This document shows, piece by piece, positions 24,581 to 29,815 of a DNA stretch of 64,000 bases. The first letter of the stretch is position 1; every line of letters begins with the position of its first letter. A model generated the notes under the pieces. That model was not told where the DNA came from, ran no database searches, and worked only from the letters and a program-made list of their open reading frames with translations. The position numbers were made by a program, and so were the translations under genes. Source of the DNA: a virus; IMG/VR virus record IMGVR_UViG_3300032213_001264, positions 1 to 64,000 of that record. One strand, 5' to 3'.

Positions 24581-24781
24581 ATGAAAAAAATCATGTTTGT
24601 TTTCGCTTCAGCATTAGTATTGGCTGCTTGCGGAACAGGAAACGGTGAAGCGACAGCTACAACTGACAGTGCTACAGTAACTGTAGACACAACTTTAGCA
24701 ACAACAGATTCGACTGCTGTACCAACAGAAGTTCCAACTGAAGTTACTACTGACAAAGCTTTACCAGAAGGAATTAAATAA
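24581..24781 (+). CDS. Thr-rich small lipoprotein
   Basis: A 66-aa lipoprotein (68 aa from the in-frame ATG at 24575) with lipobox LAAC. The mature part is almost only Thr, Ala, Val, Asp and Glu, with TTD and PTEV repeats, so it is probably an unstructured acidic spacer on the membrane. It has a very AT-rich 109-base upstream gap with TATATTACATATC, which is probably its promoter region. Confidence 0.6.
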   Translation: MKKIMFVFASALVLAACGTGNGEATATTDSATVTVDTTLATTDSTAVPTEVPTEVTTDKALPEGIK

Positions 24782-24796
24782 TCAACTTAATTTCAA

Positions 24797-24853
24797 GGGG
24801 TCAGGGGTCACTACGCCTGGACAGACTACCGTGGAAACGTCTTTTTACTTTTA
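24797..24853 (+). other. GC-rich intergenic segment, possible weak terminator
   Basis: The gap after the lipoprotein holds a GGGGTCA direct repeat (GGGGTCAGGGGTCA) and a GC-rich stretch unlike the AT-rich surroundings. CAGG/CCTG and AGAC/GTCT can form short stems, the latter followed by a T run. It may be a terminator or a small structured leader for the gene at 24866. Confidence 0.3.
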
Positions 24854-24865
24854 AATTAATAAGTT

Positions 24866-25108
24866 ATGTATATGAGAGTTAAATGCATCAAAGCCGACGA
24901 TACTAATGTTTTAGTAGAAGAAGCAATATACACAGTTGATGCTGTAACAAGTAAAGGCAATTACCTTTTAGCTGAAACAAATCCTCCAGAAGGTTTTAAC
25001 TGCTTTGATAAACATCGATTCAAAATCTTAGAAATCTCTTCTCACGAAGACGATTTAATTAATGAATACGGATTTGATGAAGAAGAGCTAGACATTATCT
25101 TCTCATAA
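24866..25108 (+). CDS. Hypothetical small acidic protein
   Basis: An 80-aa protein that looks like a small beta domain (VKCIKADDTNVLVEEAIYTVDAV) plus an acidic tail, a shape common in phage accessory proteins. AATAAGTTATG start context. It lies just upstream of the tmRNA gene. Confidence 0.65.
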   Translation: MYMRVKCIKADDTNVLVEEAIYTVDAVTSKGNYLLAETNPPEGFNCFDKHRFKILEISSHEDDLINEYGFDEEELDIIFS

Positions 25109-25113
25109 TTCAT

Positions 25114-25121
25114 ATATTTAT
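25114..25121 (+). promoter_or_regulatory. ATATTTAT element directly upstream of tmRNA
   Basis: Exact motif copy whose last base is 11 bases before the tmRNA 5' end. This is the spacing expected of a -10-like element, and it is the only copy where the downstream RNA 5' end can be placed from sequence. Confidence 0.5.
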
Positions 25122-25131
25122 ATACTCACAT

Positions 25132-25502
25132 GGGGATGCTTTGGAATTGATTCACAATTCGGAGGTAATACCACACGCAGAGAGAAGTACTAGATCTCTT
25201 TAAATCTGTACAAAACAATAACCGACGAAATGTCAACAATGACCTTCGATTCTTTAATGGAATTCGTAGGCGCGAACGAGTACGCATTAGCTGCTTAATT
25301 AGCATCGGGTGTAACATCCTAGGAACAGAAGTTACAAGCCAAATTTTCTTAGTTTAGATTAAAATTAAGTGGTGGATATCGTAAGGACCAAAAACCATAC
25401 GACCCTTTTACTGATCAGCTTAAAACGTAGATCTAAGCGTGTGAGACGTTGGTATTATTATTCATTGTGAAGACACGAGTTCGACTCTCGTCATCTCCAC
25501 CA
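25132..25502 (+). ncRNA. ssrA: tmRNA (ssrA), one-piece
   Basis: A complete 371-nt transfer-messenger RNA that frees stalled ribosomes and tags the stalled peptide. The acceptor stem is GGGGATG (25132-25138) with CATCTCC (25492-25498) and an encoded ACCA end. The G3-U70 wobble that marks alanine acceptance is present (25134 with 25496). The T arm ACGAG-TTCGACT-CTCGT is perfect. The internal reading frame at 25269-25298 encodes GANEYALAA and a TAA stop, with the usual ALAA degradation end. Bacteroidota tags that I recall have a similar GExNYALAA form, which supports the host assignment. No SmpB gene is seen in the window, so host SmpB would be needed. Confidence 0.95.
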
Positions 25503-25513
25503 AAATAAAAGTT

Positions 25514-25933
25514 ATGAAATGGATTCTTTCTTTTGTAGTAGGGGTGTTCTTTACAATACCCTTAAAAAGTACGATTTACTTTTTTAAGTCTGAGGAAACC
25601 GAGATTGTAAAGACTGACACGGTAACGGTGACAACTTATACCACAGATACAAGCGAAACTGATGAAGAGCCACTAATAACAGCTAGTGGTTTTAAACTTG
25701 ATTCTCTTAATCCAAAAAGACATAAAATAATCGCGGTAAGTAGAGACTTAAAAAAGAGATATCCTTTTGGGTCTAAAGTAAAAATAAAAGGATTAGGTAA
25801 GAAATATGATGGAGTGTATAAAGTAGAAGACGTAATGCACTCAAGGTGGAGAAAGAAAATAGATCTACTTATAAATCCGAAAGACAAACAGTTTAAAAAG
25901 AGAAGAGTTATAATAACTCCTATTGAAAAATAA
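25514..25933 (+). CDS. 3D-domain (MltA/RlpA-like double-psi barrel) protein, membrane-anchored
   Basis: A 139-aa protein with an N-terminal hydrophobic anchor (ILSFVVGVFFTIPL) and a 3D-like domain from about residue 38: TYTTDTSE, then ITASGFKL, then IIAVSRDL, FGSKVKI and a KIDLLI strand with Asp. 3D domains occur in peptidoglycan-cutting lytic transglycosylases. Some of the three conserved Asp residues appear replaced, so activity is uncertain. It starts 12 bases after the tmRNA. A cell-wall role at lysis or entry is likely. Confidence 0.65.
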   Translation: MKWILSFVVGVFFTIPLKSTIYFFKSEETEIVKTDTVTVTTYTTDTSETDEEPLITASGFKLDSLNPKRHKIIAVSRDLKKRYPFGSKVKIKGLGKKYDGVYKVEDVMHSRWRKKIDLLINPKDKQFKKRRVIITPIEK

Positions 25934-25939
25934 AAACAC

Positions 25940-26005
25940 AACTACCTGCCGCTGGTATAACCAGAGCATGACTTGGATGGCGACTTAGAAAAATTGTAGG
26001 TAGTT
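25940..26005 (+). ncRNA. Structured RNA candidate (branched hairpin)
   Basis: AACTACCT (25940-25947) pairs perfectly with AGGTAGTT (25998-26005). Inside, GCC/GGC (25948-25950 with 25979-25981) encloses a CTGG-TATAA-CCAG hairpin. The 66-nt size and branched shape resemble a small tRNA-like or regulatory RNA, but it has no T-arm consensus. It could also be the 3' end structure of the preceding mRNA. Confidence 0.45.
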
Positions 26006-26021
26006 TGTTTCAATATTAAGG

Positions 26022-26127
26022 TTGATTGGAATGTATCCTTTAACTGTAGAAAGGGCGGGTACCTCGCGGTTAGAAATGCCAATCGTAAAAGCAGATGTCC
26101 ACGCACCCATCTTCTGCTTTCCTAAAT
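26022..26127 (+). ncRNA. Unrecognised structured RNA, copy 1
   Basis: First of two related elements. P1 is GATTGG (26024-26029) with CCAATC (26079-26084); it encloses hairpins CCTTT/AAAGG (26037-26041, 26050-26054) and GCGGG/CTCGC (26055-26059, 26063-26067). Downstream P4 is AAAGCAGA/TCTGCTTT (26088-26095, 26113-26120) with a loop holding TGTCCAC and CCATC, then a T run. The 3' 56 bases match copy 2 without gaps at 47 positions. One P4 pair changes from C-G here to G-C there, so base pairing is preserved. It ends like a terminator but is much more elaborate. Confidence 0.6.
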
Positions 26128-26136
26128 TTTTTTGGG

Positions 26137-26277
26137 TTGATTGGGGAATGGTATAGGTTAGCCTGTTGGTGGCGCTCAAAAAGCATTGGCCGACTATATC
26201 GGAGTTTAAACCATCATTAGTAATGCCAATCATAAAAGGAGTTGTCCACTGAACCATCCTCTCCTTTCCTAAATTTA
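26137..26277 (+). ncRNA. Unrecognised structured RNA, copy 2
   Basis: Second copy. P1 GATTGG (26139-26144) with CCAATC (26226-26231) encloses a larger 81-base insert than copy 1 (49 bases), with candidate stems GGTATAG/CTATATC and CCGA/TCGG. P4 is AAAGGAG/CTCCTTT (26236-26242, 26261-26267) with the same TGTCCAC...CCATC loop and CCTAAATTT tail. The conserved frame with variable insert resembles a family of related small RNAs. It sits directly before the tRNA-like element. Confidence 0.6.
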
Positions 26278-26281
26278 ATAT

Positions 26282-26396
26282 GCCGGTGTGGCGGAATAAA
26301 CAGTGTCTACTGACGAGTAGCATTGAGACGTACCTGATTCGAAGTGGTGGAGTGACCGAAAAGGACTCCGTGAGGGTGAAAATCCCTTCCACCGGC
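26282..26396 (+). ncRNA. tRNA-Leu-like element, degenerate
   Basis: GCCGGTG (26282-26288) pairs fully with CACCGGC (26390-26396), and the adjoining TGGCGGAAT matches the start of a tRNA-Leu. The 3' part GTGAGGG...ATCCC resembles a T arm but its loop reads TGAAAAT, lacking the TTC core, and one extra base separates it from the acceptor stem. The middle is too long (115 nt in all) and folds as CTACT-GACG-AGTAG and GGAGT/ACTCC hairpins. Either a decayed or interrupted tRNA-Leu, or a tRNA-like RNA with another job. Confidence 0.4.
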
Positions 26397-26467
26397 ACCG
26401 TATTGGTTTAAAAAAAATCAAAAATTAGTAATAGTATTACCGATATTGCGATAATTTTAAACTGACA

Positions 26468-26490
26468 AAGACGTTAGCTGTAAACGTCTT
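26468..26490 (+). ncRNA. Perfect hairpin in RNA island
   Basis: AAGACGTT (26468-26475) and AACGTCTT (26483-26490) form an 8-bp perfect stem with a 7-base loop. It lies in an otherwise AT-rich stretch (26401-26530) without genes and may be a processing signal or terminator between the tRNA-like element and the tRNAs. Confidence 0.4.
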
Positions 26491-26531
26491 ATATAAAATA
26501 AACAGGACCATTGGCATTGACGTCTTAAGCT

Positions 26532-26598
26532 GGTGGTTGGTGGTTGAAGAAACGCAATACTAAGGGTCTGCAGCCCTAGTCTAAGTATTGTCGCCACC
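26532..26598 (+). ncRNA. Structured RNA candidate before tRNA-Thr
   Basis: GGTGGT (26532-26537, or again at 26539-26544) can pair with GCCACC (26593-26598). Inside, CAATACT/AGTATTG (26555-26561 with 26584-26590) and AGGG/CCCT (26563-26566 with 26574-26577) extend the hairpin around a CTGCAG apex. It looks tRNA-sized but lacks a T arm and a U33, so it is probably a different RNA or a decayed tRNA. Confidence 0.4.
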
Positions 26599-26603
26599 GT
26601 AAT

Positions 26604-26676
26604 GCCTTGCTAGCTCAGTTGGTAGAGCAGCTGATTTGTAATCAGCAGGTCGGCGGTTCAAGTCCGTCGCGAGGCT
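26604..26676 (+). tRNA. tRNA-Thr (anticodon UGU)
   Basis: Acceptor GCCTTGC/GCGAGGC, D arm GCTC/GAGC, anticodon arm GCTGA-TTTGTAA-TCAGC and T arm GGCGG-TTCAAGT-CCGTC form a complete cloverleaf. The anticodon TGT reads ACA. CCA is not encoded, so it must be added by the host. Confidence 0.97.
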
Positions 26677-26801
26677 CACAAATCGTTCGAACGTGGAACG
26701 ACGAAGACGGCCATGGCATACCGTAAGATCTGCTTGCTTAATAGCCCCGAATCGTATGTCGGCGATGTTGGCAACTCATAGGGTAATTTAAAAGTTGTAA
26801 C

Positions 26802-26887
26802 GGAGAGATGGTAGAGTTGGTCTATTGCACCTGACTTGAAATCAGGAGACTGTCACAGGTCCGTGGGTTCGAATCCTACTCTCTCCG
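26802..26887 (+). tRNA. tRNA-Ser (anticodon UGA)
   Basis: Acceptor GGAGAGA/TCTCTCC, anticodon arm CCTGA-CTTGAAA-TCAGG (anticodon TGA, reads UCA), a long variable arm typical of serine tRNAs and T arm GTGGG-TTCGAAT-CCTAC. CCA is not encoded. The 125-base spacer before it holds no gene and only a weak TCGTTC/GAACGA hairpin. Confidence 0.96.
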
Positions 26888-26890
26888 CAT

Positions 26891-26961
26891 TGCCCTTTAG
26901 TATAACGGTAGTACGACTGTTTTTGGTACAGTTTGTTGTGGTTCGAATCCATGAGGGGCAA
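26891..26961 (+). tRNA. tRNA-Gln (anticodon UUG)
   Basis: Acceptor TGCCCTT/AGGGGCA, anticodon arm ACTGT-TTTTGGT-ACAGT (anticodon TTG, reads CAA) and T loop TTCGAAT. Only 3 bases separate it from tRNA-Ser, so they are surely co-transcribed. The three tRNAs read A-ending codons that this AT-rich phage uses heavily. Confidence 0.95.
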
Positions 26962-26981
26962 CTCAATTAAAAATTAAAACT

Positions 26982-27239
26982 ATGTTTTTTACTTATTACG
27001 TTATATGTGTACTTTATTGCTTCTACCAACTTTTCAATAGATATCAAAAAAGATATAACGATGGAATGATTGGATTGTCTCCAGGACTAGACGCTATTAT
27101 GGTTGTGATAATGGCTTGGGTACTTGCTCCTATAGATGTATCTTTGACTTGGATTAGATGGTACAAAGAAGCTGAACAAGCTAGAATCAATCAAAGTAAA
27201 TTTGATATTAAAATAGACGAAGAAGACGGAGTCTATTAG
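26982..27239 (+). CDS. Small membrane protein
   Basis: An 85-aa protein with an N-terminal hydrophobic segment (FFTYYVICVLYCFYQLF) and a second one near residues 38-55, then an acidic cytoplasmic tail. No family recognised. Confidence 0.6.
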   Translation: MFFTYYVICVLYCFYQLFNRYQKRYNDGMIGLSPGLDAIMVVIMAWVLAPIDVSLTWIRWYKEAEQARINQSKFDIKIDEEDGVY

Positions 27240-27250
27240 TAGAAATAATT

Positions 27251-27282
27251 GCTGTTGTTCTTTGACATATAGGAGAAATAAA
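27251..27282 (+). promoter_or_regulatory. Leader with two segments complementary to the 3' UTR; boxA-like
   Basis: Segment A, GCTGTTGTTCTTTGAC (27251-27266), can pair over 16 positions (one G-U) with 27568-27583 behind the gene. Segment B, GGAGAAATAAA (27272-27282), is perfectly complementary to 27597-27607 and includes the ribosome-binding GGAG. Order A, B, gene, A', B' means the two helices would cross as a pseudoknot. The TGTTCTTTGACAT core also resembles the boxA antitermination signal of rRNA leaders. Confidence 0.6.
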
Positions 27283-27284
27283 CC

Positions 27285-27560
27285 ATGGAAACACTATCAT
27301 TCGTTTTAGGGATGAGCTTAGTGGTGGTTATCGCTTTAGCGGTAGTTGCTGTTACTGCCTTCGTTAAGACCATAAAGTTAGAAAAAAGAATCGAAGACCT
27401 TAATAGAGACGTTATTGAAATTGACGCTCAAACAAATAGAGTACTATCCTTAGAGATAGAACGAGTTGACAGAAATCGAGTAGAATCGGAACAAGCTATA
27501 TACAGCATAATGGATTCTCGACTAGATAAATTAGAACAAAAATTAACTAACAAAAAATAA
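27285..27560 (+). CDS. Membrane-anchored coiled-coil protein
   Basis: A 91-aa protein with a strong N-terminal transmembrane helix (about residues 6-29) followed by a coiled coil of about 55 residues. The start has a GGAG site 9 bases upstream, rare in this genome. Both sides of the gene carry segments complementary to each other, suggesting translational control or RNA protection. Size and layout recall small phage lysis-timing or membrane-scaffold proteins. Confidence 0.65.
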   Translation: METLSFVLGMSLVVVIALAVVAVTAFVKTIKLEKRIEDLNRDVIEIDAQTNRVLSLEIERVDRNRVESEQAIYSIMDSRLDKLEQKLTNKK

Positions 27561-27567
27561 AAAATAA

Positions 27568-27607
27568 GTCAGAGAACAACAGCTTTACTTTAAACTTTTA
27601 TTTCTCC
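27568..27607 (+). promoter_or_regulatory. 3' UTR segments complementary to the leader
   Basis: A', GTCAGAGAACAACAGC (27568-27583), and B', TTTATTTCTCC (27597-27607), pair with the upstream segments at 27251-27266 and 27272-27282. B' would mask the GGAG site of the enclosed gene. A second CTCC copy follows at 27613-27616. Confidence 0.55.
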
Positions 27608-27651
27608 ATATTCTCCATAATTGTTACATTTATATATAAATCTATAACATT

Positions 27652-28119
27652 ATGGAAACATCCTACACCTGCCAATTCTGTGGCAAAGACACTTCAGAAG
27701 TAGAATACGATTATCTTTCAGGTACAGACCATCTTTCTTGTGCATTAGAGAAAGAACAAAAACAACGCTATGTTAAAATGGAATATGGACCTGGCGATGC
27801 TGTTATAGATAGACCTCCGTATAAAAATCCCATTGAAAAATGCGTTATCTGTGGAGCTGAAACCGCTTACAGATTTAACGATCACATCGATTATCGTTTC
27901 AATTACGTAGAAGGCGCTGGACAATTATGCGAAAAATGCGGAGGAAATAAAGAAGTGTCTGAAACATTTACAGAAGTCGAACCTTTAGGTATTCCAGATC
28001 CCGGTCACATGTTGATATTAGTAGACGAAACTACTATCGTATACACACCAAACGATGCTGAATTAGGAGCTAAAGTAAGAAAAATATATTGGGATTTAAA
28101 ACAAGAAAAAAACAAATAA
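27652..28119 (+). CDS. Multi-zinc-knuckle protein
   Basis: A 155-aa protein with three CxxC pairs or knuckles: CQFCG near residue 8, CVICG near 64 and CEKCGG near 93, with further Cys/His in between. This is typical of zinc-binding adapters that touch nucleic acid or RNA polymerase. No closer family. It overlaps the next gene by one base. Confidence 0.65.
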   Translation: METSYTCQFCGKDTSEVEYDYLSGTDHLSCALEKEQKQRYVKMEYGPGDAVIDRPPYKNPIEKCVICGAETAYRFNDHIDYRFNYVEGAGQLCEKCGGNKEVSETFTEVEPLGIPDPGHMLILVDETTIVYTPNDAELGAKVRKIYWDLKQEKNK

Positions 28120-28364
28120 TGAATCAAAAACAACCACAGGTAGATTTAACCAAAACCACACCATGGCTTTGCGACAGTTGCGGTCACAATGCTTTTACTA
28201 TGGGATTGCTATTAAGAAAGGTTAGTAAATTTTTATCTGCAGACGGAAGAGAAGGCTTGGCACCAGTTCAAGTGTTTTGTTGCGTTAAATGCGGACATGT
28301 AAACAAAGATTTTTATCCACCAGAATTAGCAATAACAGAAAGCAATGAAAAAGACGAAGAATAG
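28119..28364 (+). CDS. Zinc-ribbon protein
   Basis: An 81-aa protein with CDSCG near residue 18 and CCVKCGH near 55, together one zinc ribbon. The ATG at 28119 overlaps the previous TAA; an upstream in-frame ATG at 28089 lies in the preceding gene. It overlaps the next gene by 20 bases. Confidence 0.65.
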   Translation: MNQKQPQVDLTKTTPWLCDSCGHNAFTMGLLLRKVSKFLSADGREGLAPVQVFCCVKCGHVNKDFYPPELAITESNEKDEE

Positions 28365-28614
28365 AGAAGTATACGGAGACAACATCATATACACATCAGA
28401 AAACACAAGACAAGTTCTAAAGACTGATTCTATAGTCGATGGTATCGTAGATCAATTTATCGACAGATCAAGAGTCGGTAAAGCAAAGTACAACACGGAT
28501 TTAGACAGAACAGATCTATCTTTATCAGAATGGTTGCAACACGCAATCGAAGAACACATGGATGCAATTCTGTATCTACAAAAAATAAAGTCTACAATAG
28601 ACGGTAAAAAATAA
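28345..28614 (+). CDS. Conserved phage hypothetical protein
   Basis: An 89-aa helical protein with the pattern GKAKYNTDLDRTDLSLSEW then HAIEEHMDAILYLQK. This pattern is seen in many small phage proteins and recalls the helical MazG/all-alpha pyrophosphatase type, but I cannot see the full metal site. Function open. Confidence 0.65.
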   Translation: MKKTKNREVYGDNIIYTSENTRQVLKTDSIVDGIVDQFIDRSRVGKAKYNTDLDRTDLSLSEWLQHAIEEHMDAILYLQKIKSTIDGKK

Positions 28615-28618
28615 GACA

Positions 28619-29539
28619 ATGCCAAAACATGTATGGGGAGTAAATTATGCTTATCAGAAGTCTGTGTCTTATTCACAGTATTCTATATACAAGCAGTGTC
28701 AATATCAATGGTATCTTAACTACATTAAGAAACTAAAGATATTCAAACCCTCTGTGCATTTAACTTTCGGTACCTCTTTCCACGAAACCATGCAAGACTG
28801 GTTAAAAGTAATGTTCGAAGAGTCTGCTAAAAAAGCAGACGAAATGGACTTGGCTGGATTATTAAAAGAAAGAATGTACGAGAATTATAAAGAGGCTTTG
28901 GAAGAACAGAAAGGCGAGCACTTTATAAAGCCTAACGATTTCAAAGAGTTTATAGAAGACGGTATTACTATATTGGATTGGATCAAGAAGAGAAGAGGCG
29001 AATACTTTAATTTAAGAACTACTAAGCTAATAGGTATAGAGATTCCAATCGAGCAATACATAGTAGAAGAGATTCCAAATGTGATCATGACGGGTTCTAT
29101 CGACTTGATCTTCTTTAATAAGAACACGGAGACTTACGAGATCTATGATATCAAGACTTCAACAAAAGGTTGGAACGATAACGACAAAAAAGATAAGAAC
29201 AAAATAAGTCAGCTACTTTTGTACAAACACTTCTACTCAAGAGCTCTAAACGTTCCTATAGATAAAATAGAAGTTAGATTTTTTATAGTAAAAAGAAGAC
29301 CTTATGTTAGTCCTGATTTTCCTACTAAGTACGTTCAAGAGTTCATTCCAGCACAAGGCACTAAGAAAGTAAAAGATGCAGTGGCCGAATTTGAATCCTT
29401 TGTTAGAGAAACATTCACAGCAGACGCAAAGTACATAACAGAAAGAGAATACACAAAGAACTTAGACGGTTGTAAGTGGTGCCCATTCAAAGACAAACCA
29501 GAGCACTGCGACCGAACAAATAAAAAAGTTTTGTTATAA
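28619..29539 (+). CDS. Cas4/AddB-like PD-(D/E)XK nuclease with four iron-sulfur cysteines
   Basis: A 306-aa RecB-type nuclease that probably processes DNA ends in replication or recombination. The core has GSIDLIF (catalytic Asp) and YEIYDIKTS (the DxK pair), then a QLLLYKHF helix. Cys27 in the N-terminal YKQCQYQW helix and Cys285, Cys288, Cys297 at the C-terminus match the layout of the [4Fe-4S] cluster in Cas4 and AddB (one Cys far upstream, then C-x2-C-x8-C). It is thus a likely client of the phage IscU/IscA. Similar exonucleases occur in T4-like cyanophages. No cas1/cas2 or CRISPR array is nearby. Confidence 0.9.
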   Translation: MPKHVWGVNYAYQKSVSYSQYSIYKQCQYQWYLNYIKKLKIFKPSVHLTFGTSFHETMQDWLKVMFEESAKKADEMDLAGLLKERMYENYKEALEEQKGEHFIKPNDFKEFIEDGITILDWIKKRRGEYFNLRTTKLIGIEIPIEQYIVEEIPNVIMTGSIDLIFFNKNTETYEIYDIKTSTKGWNDNDKKDKNKISQLLLYKHFYSRALNVPIDKIEVRFFIVKRRPYVSPDFPTKYVQEFIPAQGTKKVKDAVAEFESFVRETFTADAKYITEREYTKNLDGCKWCPFKDKPEHCDRTNKKVLL

Positions 29540-29562
29540 ATTTATATTTACTCTTTATCTAC

Positions 29563-29570
29563 ATATTTAT
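29563..29570 (+). promoter_or_regulatory. ATATTTAT promoter-like element before glycan island
   Basis: Exact motif copy, 17 bases before the ATG of the small RHH protein and followed by AGTAAATAAA, the same flank as at 62107-62116. Confidence 0.45.
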
Positions 29571-29587
29571 AGTAAATAAATTACAAT

Positions 29588-29806
29588 ATGGTTAGCAAAA
29601 CAAAAAGGGTAATTACGTCTGTAAAAATACCCGAGACTCTATACGAGGACTTCAAGATCACCTCAATAAGAACTAAGATGAACTTACAAGACATAGTGGA
29701 GAGAACGATGTATATGTATTTGACTGATTCTAGCTTTAGAGCTAAGTTACACGAGCAATACAATACTTACTACACTGGATCTGAAATAATTAACGCAATA
29801 AAATAA
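29588..29806 (+). CDS. Ribbon-helix-helix-like DNA-binding protein
   Basis: A 72-aa protein whose first 50 residues (ITSVKIPETLYEDFKITSIRTKMNLQDIVERTMYMYL) fit the ribbon-helix-helix pattern: a short strand, then two helices. Such proteins act as dimeric repressors. It is the first gene after the ATATTTAT element and before the glycosyltransferases, so it may regulate this island. Confidence 0.65.
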   Translation: MVSKTKRVITSVKIPETLYEDFKITSIRTKMNLQDIVERTMYMYLTDSSFRAKLHEQYNTYYTGSEIINAIK

Positions 29807-29815
29807 GTTACAAAA

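Noticed and set aside
26310-26361. Hammerhead ribozyme (CTGACGA ... GAAA)
   Set aside because: The CUGANGA and GAAA cores exist, but no stem II can form between them and there is no matching cleavage-site stem.
25985-26398. 137-codon open frame on the minus strand containing a repeated NLGK...WT...IGI pattern
   Set aside because: It covers the two structured RNA copies and the tRNA-like element. All nine differences between the repeat copies are nonsynonymous in this frame, while RNA pairing is kept. No other gene lies on the minus strand. Read as RNA instead.
26532-26598. tRNA-Cys (GCA in the loop)
   Set aside because: With GCA as anticodon the anticodon stem does not pair, U33 is missing in the paired register, and there is no T arm.
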